This document shows positions 35,522-43,640 of a stretch of 64,000 nt of DNA, in pieces. Position 1 is the stretch's first letter, and each line of letters opens with the position of its first letter. A model generated the notes under the pieces. The model was not told the DNA's origin. It worked only from the letters and a program-made list of their open reading frames with translations, and did not search any database. The translations under genes and the position numbers were made by a program. This stretch comes from Entomomonas sp. E2T0. Lineage in GTDB: Bacteria > Pseudomonadota > Gammaproteobacteria > Pseudomonadales > Pseudomonadaceae. The stretch lies in contig NZ_CP094972.1 in the NCBI RefSeq assembly GCF_025985425.1, positions 1,488,001 to 1,552,000 on the forward strand, given 5' to 3'.

Positions 35522-35583
35522 TGGACTTGAAAACCGGCGAGGGTTAACGCCCTCCCAGAGTTCGAATCTCTGCGCTTCCGCCA
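35522..35583 (+). pseudogene. 3' half of tRNA-Ser(UGA): attachment-site remnant
   Basis: From the anticodon loop (CTTGAAA, anticodon TGA) the sequence has the right anticodon-stem half ACCGG, variable arm CGAGGGTTAACGCCCTC, T arm CAGAG-TTCGAAT-CTCTG and acceptor CGCTTCC-G-CCA. The bases upstream do not supply D arm, 5' acceptor or a proper left anticodon stem. This is therefore the tRNA 3' end left by site-specific integration at tRNA-Ser, with recombination near the anticodon loop. The intact tRNA copy should lie at the other end of the element, outside the window. Confidence 0.85.
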
Positions 35584-35593
35584 CTTAAATATT

Positions 35594-35620
35594 AAACCCC
35601 TTGTTTTACAAGGGGTTTTT
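35594..35620 (+). terminator. Terminator after the tRNA-Ser half
   Basis: AAACCCCTTGT, loop TTT, ACAAGGGGTTT, then T residues: an 11-base stem placed where a tRNA transcript would end. From 35621 to 35866 only AT-rich sequence without a gene is seen. Confidence 0.8.
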
Positions 35621-35866
35621 ATTTTGTAAAGTATAAAGGTGGGCCATTTAGAGGGCCATTTTGTATTGCCTTTAATGAAATGACATAAGACTAAATCAGA
35701 ACAACTATCAAATTATACTACTATAGTTTTTCTTTTTTTAGCTTTCCATTTATTACTCTAATATTTTTTCAATGATTTCTTTTTAAGATCTCCTGCACTG
35801 CATTAGTTGTTATTTGCTTTTTGCTATCTACCCTATTTAGGTTTTCAAAGTGTTTATCGAACCTTG

Positions 35867-36904
35867 CTAATCAGTCCCTGTTTCTGGTGATGAGTTATTA
35901 TTGTTAAAATTATCAATAGTATTTGTATCAGAAGCATTGGTTATAACATCTTGCTTACTTGTTTCGCTAAAACCTGAGTTGTTTCTGGAACCATATAAAT
36001 GTTCAATATCATAATTATCTTCATTACTAGACACTACATCAGCTTGAGGAACATGGGTAGATACAGTTTTTTCTTCTATTACAGTATCTAAATCTTCTTC
36101 TGTTGCATCTGTTTCTGTAGTTGTTTGCTCTAAGCTTTGTGATTCTTGATCAATTGTAACATTATCAGCTATATTAGGTGTAGCATTGATAGGATCTGTT
36201 TGTTGCGTATCCACTATTTCTTGAGTATGGTTTGATTCTTCTGTTTTATCAGCAAATGGATTAGGCTCTTTGTTCCAATCATGTTGGTAGATTTTTTCCT
36301 TTACAGTGTTATAGTCAGTGTCATCTGAACTTGTTATTCCAGAGGGAAGCTCTGTACTTTGTTTGCTGACTAAATAATCCAATCGGGGCAGTCCTTTATT
36401 TGTGCAGTATATAACCAGTTCTTTTAATAGTTTTTCTAGTTTTTTATGATGTTTAAAGCCTAATTTTTTAGCTAAATTTCCATAAGTTATTGATTCTTTA
36501 TTTTTAGCAATGAGTATTAAAGTATCCCATAATGTAGCCTTTATATTAATATCTGCTGGTTCATTTATTTTTACCACATCCTTTACTGTGTCTTCATCAT
36601 ATTTTTTACGAAGCTGCGCTTCATCATAGCTTTCAAATTGCTCTTTATGGTCAGCAGAAATGCTTAATGCTGGAGCATTTTTTAGGCTCTGTATAGGAAA
36701 CAATCCATAACCTCCTTCTTCCAAAGTACCCAAAAAATAGCCTAGTTCTTCCAATGCATTTTTTAAACTATACAAATAAGAGATAGGTAATACTGTACTT
36801 TGTGCCAGTTTTTTTAAACTAGCCTCACTGATAGTGAGTCTTTTTCTCTTATTAATTTTAGCTAAATAAGCAATCCTTAAAGCTAAATATGATGTGCTAA
36901 TCAT
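35867..36904 (-). CDS. Protein with winged-helix-like N-terminus and acidic C-terminus (345 aa)
   Basis: The N-terminal 65 residues (TSYLALRIAYLAKINKRKRL, then SEASLKKLAQSTVLPISYLY) look like a winged helix. The middle contains ESITYGNLAKKLGFKHHKKL and YCTNKGLPRLDYLVSKQS, ending with HDWNKEPNPF. This pattern (ITYGxLAxxLG... YC...LPxLxxLV... W...PNPF) is shared with a small domain found in mobile-element and antirestriction-type proteins. The last 120 residues are disordered, Thr/Asp/Glu-rich and acidic. It lies alone beside the attachment site, facing away from the next operon. The role is unknown; DNA binding is plausible. Confidence 0.55.
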   Translation of the reverse strand: MISTSYLALRIAYLAKINKRKRLTISEASLKKLAQSTVLPISYLYSLKNALEELGYFLGTLEEGGYGLFPIQSLKNAPALSISADHKEQFESYDEAQLRKKYDEDTVKDVVKINEPADINIKATLWDTLILIAKNKESITYGNLAKKLGFKHHKKLEKLLKELVIYCTNKGLPRLDYLVSKQSTELPSGITSSDDTDYNTVKEKIYQHDWNKEPNPFADKTEESNHTQEIVDTQQTDPINATPNIADNVTIDQESQSLEQTTTETDATEEDLDTVIEEKTVSTHVPQADVVSSNEDNYDIEHLYGSRNNSGFSETSKQDVITNASDTNTIDNFNNNNSSPETGTD

Positions 36905-37204
36905 GCATTTCCTCTTTCTATTTATTAGATAAATCTATATTAATCTACTATAAAATAGAATAAGAATAATAACTAGACACTTTAAATTTATAAAAATAAA
37001 TAGGGTTATTTAATATAAATAGCTAATAATAAGACAATTTATTTATAAAATAATTATATTAATTTAATATAATTAAATTTAATTAATATTAAGGTATTAT
37101 TTTAATTTTATTTGATACTGATTTTATATTTATTATTATGTTTCTAGGCTATTGATGCTAAATATGTTATGTTTTCTTAGTTTATTTTTATAAGTAATAA
37201 AAGT
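36905..37204. other. Very AT-rich intergenic region between divergent genes
   Basis: About 300 bases, mostly A/T, including repeated TTTAATATAAT and AATTAAATTTAATT tracts. Two divergent genes must be transcribed from here, but no single promoter stands out among many TATAAT-like hexamers. It may also be a replication or silencing (H-NS/MvaT-type) target. Confidence 0.45.
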
Positions 37205-38353
37205 ATGAGTAAGTATAGCTATTTACAAGAAATATTAAGTGGTAATAATACAGGCTTGCTAGTAAAAGAAGATTTACAGCTGATCGTTTATTTTATTAAG
37301 TCTTGTAAGGCTTTTTTTAAAATGGATTTTCTTGAGAGGAAGTTAACAGATAAAAATATAACAATTATTCAGCATCTATTGCAGCAATGGTTTGCTTTAG
37401 AAAAACTTTTGAATAAAAAACAATTTAATTCAAGTGAAGCTATCAAGCAGTATTATGATTGCTTTAAATTATCTCCATACTCCGATTTTTTTGATGTATT
37501 AAAAGTGGAAATACCATATTTATTAGAAAGTCTGATTTGGGAAAATAATAAGGTAATTAATGGGTATAATGACCCTATAATAAAAAAAATGATCGAGTGC
37601 TATCATCAACATAAAACAGACTTTTTAAAACAAGATAAGGCATATCAGCAAACAACAATGAATCGCTACAAGCAAGTTATGCGCTTTTATAAGTTGTTTA
37701 AGCAAATACCAAATTTTGATCTTAGTGGTAAAAATAAGGAAATATACTACTTCAAAATAAGCCTTGAAATTATTAAGCCTATTTCATGGGCGCAGACGTA
37801 TCATGCGATACAGCAAATGTATACTTGCATTGACAAAATATTTAGAGACCATCAAACAGTTGTTATTCGTTTTTTAAAGATCCGTGATAACATGTTTGAG
37901 TTTAGCTTTATGTGTATGGGGTTTTCATATCCTGATTATGGATATTTAATTGCCTCATGCCAGTCTGTTTTCCCCTGCTGCTTTAGGCTACGGGCAGATG
38001 AGCAAAAAATCAAACTTTCTAATGAAATTGAAATAGTACAGGCACTTAAAAATAATAAAGATGCCGAATATATAATAGCTCAGTTAAAAGCAATTATGAC
38101 AGAAACGGACGAAAGAAAAATACAAGCTGTTTTTGATACAATTATAGAAAGTACTGCTATGAGATCACATGATTTAGATCGTTTATGGGGGCTACTACTT
38201 ACTCAACAGGATGGTGAAGAAGAGCTAATGAATCTTATAAAATCTTATTTTTCACATTCTAACTTATATCGAACACATCTAGAAGGACTTTATTGTTTTC
38301 AAGTGATTAATAAAAAAGCCTTGAATAACCTCAATAGGAAAAGCATTGAATGA
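37205..38353 (+). CDS. Unknown mobile-element protein 1 (382 aa)
   Basis: Lys-, Leu- and Ile-rich soluble protein starting SKYSYLQEILSGNNTGLLVK. The central part (EIYYFKISLEIIKPISWAQT, then HQTVVIRFLKIRDNMFEFSF) is beta-alpha with aromatic residues and vaguely recalls the replication-protein fold of the YagK/YfjJ gene further on, but no HUH motif is clear. It overlaps the next gene by four bases (ATGA), so the two are translationally coupled and likely form a complex. No domain can be named with confidence. Confidence 0.5.
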   Translation: MSKYSYLQEILSGNNTGLLVKEDLQLIVYFIKSCKAFFKMDFLERKLTDKNITIIQHLLQQWFALEKLLNKKQFNSSEAIKQYYDCFKLSPYSDFFDVLKVEIPYLLESLIWENNKVINGYNDPIIKKMIECYHQHKTDFLKQDKAYQQTTMNRYKQVMRFYKLFKQIPNFDLSGKNKEIYYFKISLEIIKPISWAQTYHAIQQMYTCIDKIFRDHQTVVIRFLKIRDNMFEFSFMCMGFSYPDYGYLIASCQSVFPCCFRLRADEQKIKLSNEIEIVQALKNNKDAEYIIAQLKAIMTETDERKIQAVFDTIIESTAMRSHDLDRLWGLLLTQQDGEEELMNLIKSYFSHSNLYRTHLEGLYCFQVINKKALNNLNRKSIE

Positions 38354-39312
38354 TAAGTTCAACAAATACTCAATATGATAAACTGATTAAGCTTGTTAAA
38401 CTCATGCGGCAATTAAAAAAGTATAAAGGTGCTTTGTTTATCTATGCGCTTCAGGATAAAGGCAGTGTCAACGGCAGTAAAGATAAAAAGCTTAAACAGT
38501 ATGGCTACAAAGAAAATCTTAAAGGAATTTCTGAGTTAGGTAATCTATCTCCTCAAGGCCTTATGAATAGCTCCCTAATAACGTATCATCCCTATATTAA
38601 TCTCTTTCGTCAGTGGCCTAGAATCACAGCTCTGCTACACGCAAAAAATATTGTTGGTCTAGAAGACCAAATGGCTAATCTAGTGGCTGAATATGAGTGG
38701 TTAAGAACTAAACTAAAATATCCTCCTTTATCTGAGAAAGTAAGGCGTTTTGAGAAAAATACAACAAATCATCTTAAAGAAAGTAAGGCTTACTTAGCTA
38801 AGTTTTTTTTAGTAGACACCCACTTTGCTTTTTATCACATTAATATTGTCTTTTCAGACACTGTAAACAATGCAGAGCAGCTAGAAAATGCTTTGATTCA
38901 TATTAAGTCTTTCAGAACCAAACTATTATCACAATTAAAGAATCAGCGCTTAATTGATAGCCATAGCCGTTATCTTTGGAAGGTTATTGTTGTTAAGGGT
39001 AAACTAGTATGGCATTGTTTAATTGTAAAACGCTTATTATCACAAAAAAATATTGATGCAAGTATTATAGAGGAAAAAGAAGCACTCATAAAACAAATTC
39101 AGCAGTCAGCACGTATTACAAAAGTTGAGATAGAGCAGACACTAGATATTCAAATAAAAATCACTAAAGATAGTAAAGATGATAAAAGGAAGCAATTTAA
39201 TCTCTATCTTCAGAATTACTTTAATCAAGATTTTTGGTTTCCCTATTATCAAATTCCCTGTAAGCAACCTAAAAAAATGCTCTTTGATAAAGGTAATGAC
39301 AAGGAAGAATAA
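38350..39312 (+). CDS. Unknown mobile-element protein 2 (320 aa)
   Basis: Basic, helical protein coupled to the previous gene through an ATGA overlap. It has a low-hydrophobicity N-terminus rich in Lys/Gln, a middle with FFLVDTHFAFYHINIVFSDT and RYLWKVIVVKGKLVWHCLIV, and a basic end. The WHCLIV stretch after a beta strand resembles the HxH strand of rolling-circle initiators, but only one His is present. It may be a degenerate relative of the replication protein at 40370. The pair is of unknown function. Confidence 0.5.
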   Translation: MISSTNTQYDKLIKLVKLMRQLKKYKGALFIYALQDKGSVNGSKDKKLKQYGYKENLKGISELGNLSPQGLMNSSLITYHPYINLFRQWPRITALLHAKNIVGLEDQMANLVAEYEWLRTKLKYPPLSEKVRRFEKNTTNHLKESKAYLAKFFLVDTHFAFYHINIVFSDTVNNAEQLENALIHIKSFRTKLLSQLKNQRLIDSHSRYLWKVIVVKGKLVWHCLIVKRLLSQKNIDASIIEEKEALIKQIQQSARITKVEIEQTLDIQIKITKDSKDDKRKQFNLYLQNYFNQDFWFPYYQIPCKQPKKMLFDKGNDKEE

Positions 39313-39643
39313 TTAAGCTCCATGAAAATGAATTCTTTAAGTAAATACTAAAAAGATGGACAAACAAAGCAAGCGTAAAAAATACTATTTTAGAACATAT
39401 TAAACAAAAAAATAAAAAATTACATATTCATCCTATCATGAGATGGCATAGTTTGTTTGTTATTTTTTTAATCCATATTTAGGCTATGCAGTACACAGGA
39501 TTAATTAGTATTTTCGGACAATATTGTTGCTCATCTGTTTTTAAATTTAAATCCATTTTTCTTTATTTTTACCATAAGCCACTTAGTTAACGTTTTCCTG
39601 TCAGGGAGCCGTTTTAAGTGGTTTTTTTATTGGAGCTTAATAT
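39313..39643. other. Intergenic region with stem near its end
   Basis: AT-rich and without a credible gene; only frames under 20 codons occur. Near its right end CCACTT (39579) pairs with AAGTGG (39616), followed by seven T, a terminator-like stem with a 31-base loop that itself contains CCTG-TCAGG. It ends 16 bases before the alpA start and may attenuate its transcription. Confidence 0.45.
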
Positions 39644-39961
39644 ATGAATACTGTTACCCCTGTAAAAATGCAAGCAACCTTAAATTCAACTATTCAACCT
39701 CTCTCTCAGGATCAAGCCAATAGTCAACCTACATTATCTGCTGGAACGGCTGCTTCTGAGGTTCGTATCCTGCGTATTAAAGAGGTGATTAATAAGTTAG
39801 GCATAGGTAAATCTACTATTTATGATTGGCTAGATGTTAAATCGCCTCGGTATGATGCCAGCTTTCCCAAGCCCATTAAGCTTAATGCTAAATCTATTGG
39901 TTGGTTATCTACTGAAATAGACCATTGGTTATTAGCGAAGGTTGCACAAAGTAGGCATTAA
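39644..39961 (+). CDS. alpA: AlpA-family regulator
   Basis: 105 residues with a disordered first 40 and an AlpA/MerR-like HTH after that: RILRIKEVINKLGIGKSTIY, DWLDVKSPRYDASFPKPIKL and SIGWLSTEIDHWLLAKV. The motif xxFPKPxxLxxxSxGWxxxEIDxWL is diagnostic for this family. AlpA-type proteins activate integrase/excision genes in prophages and satellites such as CP4-57. It precedes the YagK/YfjJ gene, which in other genomes often accompanies AlpA. The long N-terminal tail is unusual for a family whose members are often about 70 residues. Confidence 0.9.
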   Translation: MNTVTPVKMQATLNSTIQPLSQDQANSQPTLSAGTAASEVRILRIKEVINKLGIGKSTIYDWLDVKSPRYDASFPKPIKLNAKSIGWLSTEIDHWLLAKVAQSRH

Positions 39962-40369
39962 TTGATTGTGCTGATTTTAATGGTATTGATCTCGCTTTCT
40001 TATTTTTTCTATTTTGCTTTTCGGCTAAGTATCGTTGATGGTATCAGATTACTTTATAATAAATTGAGCTATTTTGGAAAAGATAAGTTTCCTTATAGTA
40101 CTAAGGTGTTTTATTTTAGTTAGGGTTGGTTCTTATAGTATTAGTTAATGATATTAATACTACAGTATCAATGTATCTTAATAATATTCTTATTTATTTT
40201 ATTATTATCAGAAAGATGTTGCCCATAAAATATAATCTATTAGAGTTATCTTTCAACCATTAACATATAAGTTGTAGTTCTTTTAACAACACTATAGAGC
40301 AGATTTCAACAAGACCAATACCTTTTTACAACAAATAGTTAAAAAATATTGTTTAAAAGGGTTATTTAT
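39962..40369. other. Intergenic region before the replication gene
   Basis: About 400 bases of AT-rich sequence. I see no gene. A GATATTAATAC-type repeat cluster occurs near 40148. This would be the natural place for a promoter and possibly a rolling-circle origin, but no clear nick site or stem can be named. Confidence 0.4.
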
Positions 40370-41431
40370 ATGTTTAACATAAATACTAACACACTTTCTT
40401 CTTTTCATTTCTTAAAACAGCAACAAGCCAATAGTGCAGCAGGAATTAATAATGCCATTGTAAAATTACTGAATGACCCACATAAAAGAAGCATAGCACT
40501 TACCTATTCATTTCTTAGCGAAAAACGGGCTTACCTTAATCCCTACCATCCCTTTTATTTATTGATACAAGCCTACTCTATGTTTGATGAAGTGTTATTC
40601 CAACAGCTATTTGATGATAAAGGATTATCGCCTTACTGTAGATTATTAATACAAAGTGATCAGTTTGTTGATATCAGAAGTAAAGTGGAATTACAAGAAG
40701 AGTATGGCTATTGGCATAATAACTATAAGAAGTTTAGTATTAATCTTGGAGCATTAGGTGATATTCAACAACTATTAACCACTTTACTGATCCATGCACA
40801 AGACCCTGCTTTTAATAGTGCTGTTAGTCAATACCATCATGATACGGGTTTTACTGATAATTTAAGAGAATATATAAAGTATGTTGAGGATCTTTATAAA
40901 ATCAACTCAAGATTATTAATTGTTCGAGTAGATTTAAGCTATAGCCAAGACTTCTGTATTACTGATGAAACCTTCTATACCCATACTAGCAGATTTTTAA
41001 AGCGTATGCAGAGTAATCCTCTATTTAACTATTTAGAGGGTTATGTTGCCAAATTAGAGCATGGTTTTGAACGAGGCTATCATGTACATTTAATGTTATT
41101 TTATAACAGTGCTAAAAAACGAGGGGATATTCATCTGGGAAAAATGATAGGCGAGTTATGGCGGCATGACATAACCAAAGGACAAGGCAGTTACTTTAAT
41201 TGTAATACGGATGAGCATAAAGCCACTTATCCTATCTGCTTTTTAGGTAGATTACAACGAGACGAACAGATCAGGATGAATTGTTTAAAAGAAGTGGGTA
41301 TTAGATACCTAGTAAAAATAGATGAATACCAACGATTAATGAAGCCTTATGGGAAAAAACTCTTATCTAGAGGTAAAACACCTATGAAACAAATAAAAGA
41401 AGTTGAAGTAATAGTTAATCCATTTTCTTAA
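40370..41431 (+). CDS. YagK/YfjJ-type (inovirus Gp2-like) replication protein
   Basis: 353 residues from the ATG at 40370, which has AAAAGGG upstream; an in-frame TTG at 40349 is less likely. The domain covers the last 200 residues: VRVDLSYSQDFCITDE, a helical stretch, KLEHGFERGYHVHLMLFYNS with the HUH-like His-x-His, and RYLVKIDEYQRLMKPYGKKL with Tyr and Lys near the end. This is the rolling-circle initiator-like domain shared by inovirus Gp2 and cryptic prophage YagK/YfjJ proteins. It probably nicks or binds element DNA. A decayed copy of its C-terminus lies at 42121. Confidence 0.8.
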   Translation: MFNINTNTLSSFHFLKQQQANSAAGINNAIVKLLNDPHKRSIALTYSFLSEKRAYLNPYHPFYLLIQAYSMFDEVLFQQLFDDKGLSPYCRLLIQSDQFVDIRSKVELQEEYGYWHNNYKKFSINLGALGDIQQLLTTLLIHAQDPAFNSAVSQYHHDTGFTDNLREYIKYVEDLYKINSRLLIVRVDLSYSQDFCITDETFYTHTSRFLKRMQSNPLFNYLEGYVAKLEHGFERGYHVHLMLFYNSAKKRGDIHLGKMIGELWRHDITKGQGSYFNCNTDEHKATYPICFLGRLQRDEQIRMNCLKEVGIRYLVKIDEYQRLMKPYGKKLLSRGKTPMKQIKEVEVIVNPFS

Positions 41432-41501
41432 AATATGTCCATTTATAGCAATGGCTATATAACAGAATTTAAAGATAACAATACTAGTATGTTGTACAAA
41501 T

Positions 41502-41550
41502 AACAGTATTAATCTATAAAAATACCTTATTAATTAAGATTAATACTGTT
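41502..41550. repeat. 14-bp perfect inverted repeat between convergent genes
   Basis: AACAGTATTAATCT (41502-41515) and AGATTAATACTGTT (41537-41550), 21 bases apart, in the gap between the replication gene and the convergent DUF3592 gene. It may be a bidirectional terminator or a replication-related palindrome. Confidence 0.6.
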
Positions 41551-41552
41551 TA

Positions 41553-42023
41553 TTATTGTTTCTCTGATGGATTACGATTTATAAAACTATAAACAATACT
41601 TATTGTACTTAATATAAATAACAATAATCCTAAAATGATCAAAATAGAATCTGATAACCACAAACTCATAAAACGATAAATTTCGGGCCTACCTGTGTTG
41701 GGATCATAGAGTATGGGAGCTTTTTCTCCCTTATTATAAGAGACAGGATTAGAGCTAATATCAGGTGTGTGAGTCAGTGTTTTACCAGAGGGTAATTTAA
41801 ATTGAATCACAGGTTTATAGGTATCTTGTGCTCTTACTGTATTACCAATTTGATTTCTTTTATAATTTATAACCGTAATAATATCTATAACTGTACCTTC
41901 CACTTGGATGGTATTAATAAAAAATCGTATATCCATTTTTGTTTTAATAGCACCAGATCCTAATGAGATAATGCCTAATATCGCTATAATCCATGGAAAT
42001 ATAGAAAATTTATTATTATTCAT
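41553..42023 (-). CDS. DUF3592 membrane protein
   Basis: 156 residues with a TM segment near each end (FPWIIAILGIISLGSGAIK and SLWLSDSILIILGLLLFILS). The region between has the DUF3592 pattern: VEGTVIDIITVINY, then YKPVIQFKLPSGKTLTHTPD and YNKGEKAPILYDPNTGRPEI. The soluble beta domain should face the periplasm. Function of the family is unknown. It is transcribed against the replication gene and probably is cargo. Confidence 0.8.
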   Translation of the reverse strand: MNNNKFSIFPWIIAILGIISLGSGAIKTKMDIRFFINTIQVEGTVIDIITVINYKRNQIGNTVRAQDTYKPVIQFKLPSGKTLTHTPDISSNPVSYNKGEKAPILYDPNTGRPEIYRFMSLWLSDSILIILGLLLFILSTISIVYSFINRNPSEKQ

Positions 42024-42120
42024 TGACTAGATAAATACCCTAATTATTTATAGCTAATACAGTAACTATAACAAAGATTAGCATGCAGGATAAATCAGTT
42101 ATTAATAAAATGAGTAAGAG

Positions 42121-42210
42121 ATGGATTGTCTAGTTAAACCAGATGAATATTTGCGATTGACTAAACTTGATAGGAGAAGAGTTTTAGGAAGGGGCATTAT
42201 GTCTAGATGA
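42121..42210 (+). pseudogene. Remnant of a second YagK/YfjJ-type replication gene (C-terminal 29 codons)
   Basis: ATG...TGA encodes MDCLVKPDEYLRLTKLDRRR then VLGRGIMSR. It aligns with the end of the gene at 40370 (RYLVKIDEYQRLMKPYGKKL then LSRGKTPMKQ): LVK-x-DEY-x-RL is shared. No upstream coding sequence of that type is left. It suggests that a second related element once sat here, or a recombinational remnant. The rest of 42024-42411 holds no gene I can support. Confidence 0.65.
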
Positions 42211-42411
42211 ACTTATGATATAATAACAAACAGATAGAAATAACTACTTTGCTAATCAAGTGACGACTCAGTTAAGTCACTTGATTCTAATCTTCAATAC
42301 GATGGTTTATGAATTAAACTGATAATTTTCCAAAATAAATCAAAAATCATGTTTTTCTTACCTTCAATTGATCAGTAAGCATATGAAATACCAATATAGT
42401 GAAAATTAACG

Positions 42412-42711
42412 ATGCAAATTTATACATCCATTGATGATATATGGTGTGAATGGGGAAAAGCTATTACTGCTATTATAGAATATTTGGAGGAAAAAGAATC
42501 CCTTTCAGATAAACATGAATGGCATTTTAATAAAGGATATGTTGTTAACCAGCATGATGCTTATTGTGTCTATACTACATTTAGTACCTACCATCCTATT
42601 TTAAAATCTATTGTGGAAATTCATGTTTCAGCTACTGTTGAACTAGCAGATAATAAAATAACTGTCAAAGATACAGGCAAACGCCTAGTCAAAAATACTA
42701 TAACTAGTTAA
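42412..42711 (+). CDS. Hypothetical small protein (99 aa)
   Basis: Soluble acidic/mixed protein beginning QIYTSIDDIWCEWGKAITAI, with an aromatic middle (KGYVVNQHDAYCVYTTFSTY) and a beta-rich end (IVEIHVSATVELADNKITVK). It might fold as a small alpha+beta domain. No known family is clear. It lies alone between a remnant and the PIN gene, with about 140 bases before the next start. Confidence 0.5.
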   Translation: MQIYTSIDDIWCEWGKAITAIIEYLEEKESLSDKHEWHFNKGYVVNQHDAYCVYTTFSTYHPILKSIVEIHVSATVELADNKITVKDTGKRLVKNTITS

Positions 42712-42851
42712 CCATATACCTGCTTAGTTTAGTGGTGATGACTCAAAGCTGACTTTATTTTATATAGTATTTCAGCTTATTCGATCAGGTTGCTTATGTA
42801 AGTATATCTGATATTATCTTTTGATAATTAAAGGTTTTATTTTTATATGGA

Positions 42852-43457
42852 ATGAGTAGAGTTAAATTGAACATAGGATATATCTTAATTGATTACGAAA
42901 ATATACAGCCTATAGACTTAAAGAATATAGACGATGACTTTTTTAGGGTGAAAGTATTTCTTGGTGCCAATCAAACAAAAATTTCTACTGAATTGGCAAC
43001 AGCTATGCAATGCCTAAAAGATCGGGGAGAATATATCCAAATTTCTGGTTGTGGTAAAAATGCCTTGGATTTTCATATTACTTACTATTTAGGAAAACTT
43101 ATAAGCAAAGAGCCAGATGCTCATTACTATATCATCTCAAATGATACAGGTTTTGACCCTCTTATTACACATATTAGAGGTAAGAAAACTAAAATCTCTC
43201 GTGTAAAAACCATTGGTGATATACCAAAGATCAAAGTTAAACATATACAAATATTGCCACAACGTGTTAGTTTTATTCTCGAACAGCTTAAAATTCAAAA
43301 AAACTCAAAGCCTGCAACAGTAAGTACGCTACAAAATATGATTAAATCACGTTTTCAAAACACGATTGAAATGACAGATATAGAGAGTATTATTGAAGAG
43401 CTAGCTAAGAAAAAACACATCACCATTAATGAAAAAAAGGTAACCTATCATTTTTAA
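42852..43457 (+). CDS. PIN/NYN-domain RNase-like protein with C-terminal winged helix
   Basis: 201 residues. N-terminal ILIDYENIQPIDL carries the first acidic metal ligand. GKNALDFHITYYLGKLISKE has the next Asp, and YYIISNDTGFDPLITHIRGK has the D-x-G-F-D-P motif with the last Asp. This is the NYN/PIN-like set seen in Limkain-type and PIN_7 proteins, which cut RNA. The C-terminal 65 residues (ATVSTLQNMIKSRFQNTIEM) look like a winged helix (OST-HTH-like). It is monocistronic by layout. It could be a defence or antitoxin-less RNase. Confidence 0.7.
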   Translation: MSRVKLNIGYILIDYENIQPIDLKNIDDDFFRVKVFLGANQTKISTELATAMQCLKDRGEYIQISGCGKNALDFHITYYLGKLISKEPDAHYYIISNDTGFDPLITHIRGKKTKISRVKTIGDIPKIKVKHIQILPQRVSFILEQLKIQKNSKPATVSTLQNMIKSRFQNTIEMTDIESIIEELAKKKHITINEKKVTYHF

Positions 43458-43594
43458 AGTGATCGTTATATCTCTTTTAAGCAACTAATTACTTAAATAC
43501 TGATCAAATAGCTATAAAAAATAGAGCATTTAACTTGCTAGACATATACTGTGATATTAGAGACTAATAAAATACAAAAAAGTAATGGTGAAAG

Positions 43595-43627
43595 ATAAAA
43601 CCATACCATAAGTTGATATGGTTTTAT
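43595..43627. terminator. Bidirectional terminator
   Basis: ATAAAACCATA and TATGGTTTTAT, an 11-base perfect stem with an 11-base loop, lies between the convergent PIN gene and KfrB-like gene. A/T-rich flanks allow termination in both directions. Confidence 0.7.
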
Positions 43628-43640
43628 AAAAGACACCAAG

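Noticed and set aside
35461-35583. Complete tRNA-Ser gene
   Set aside because: The bases before the anticodon loop do not form a D arm, left anticodon stem or 5' acceptor strand.
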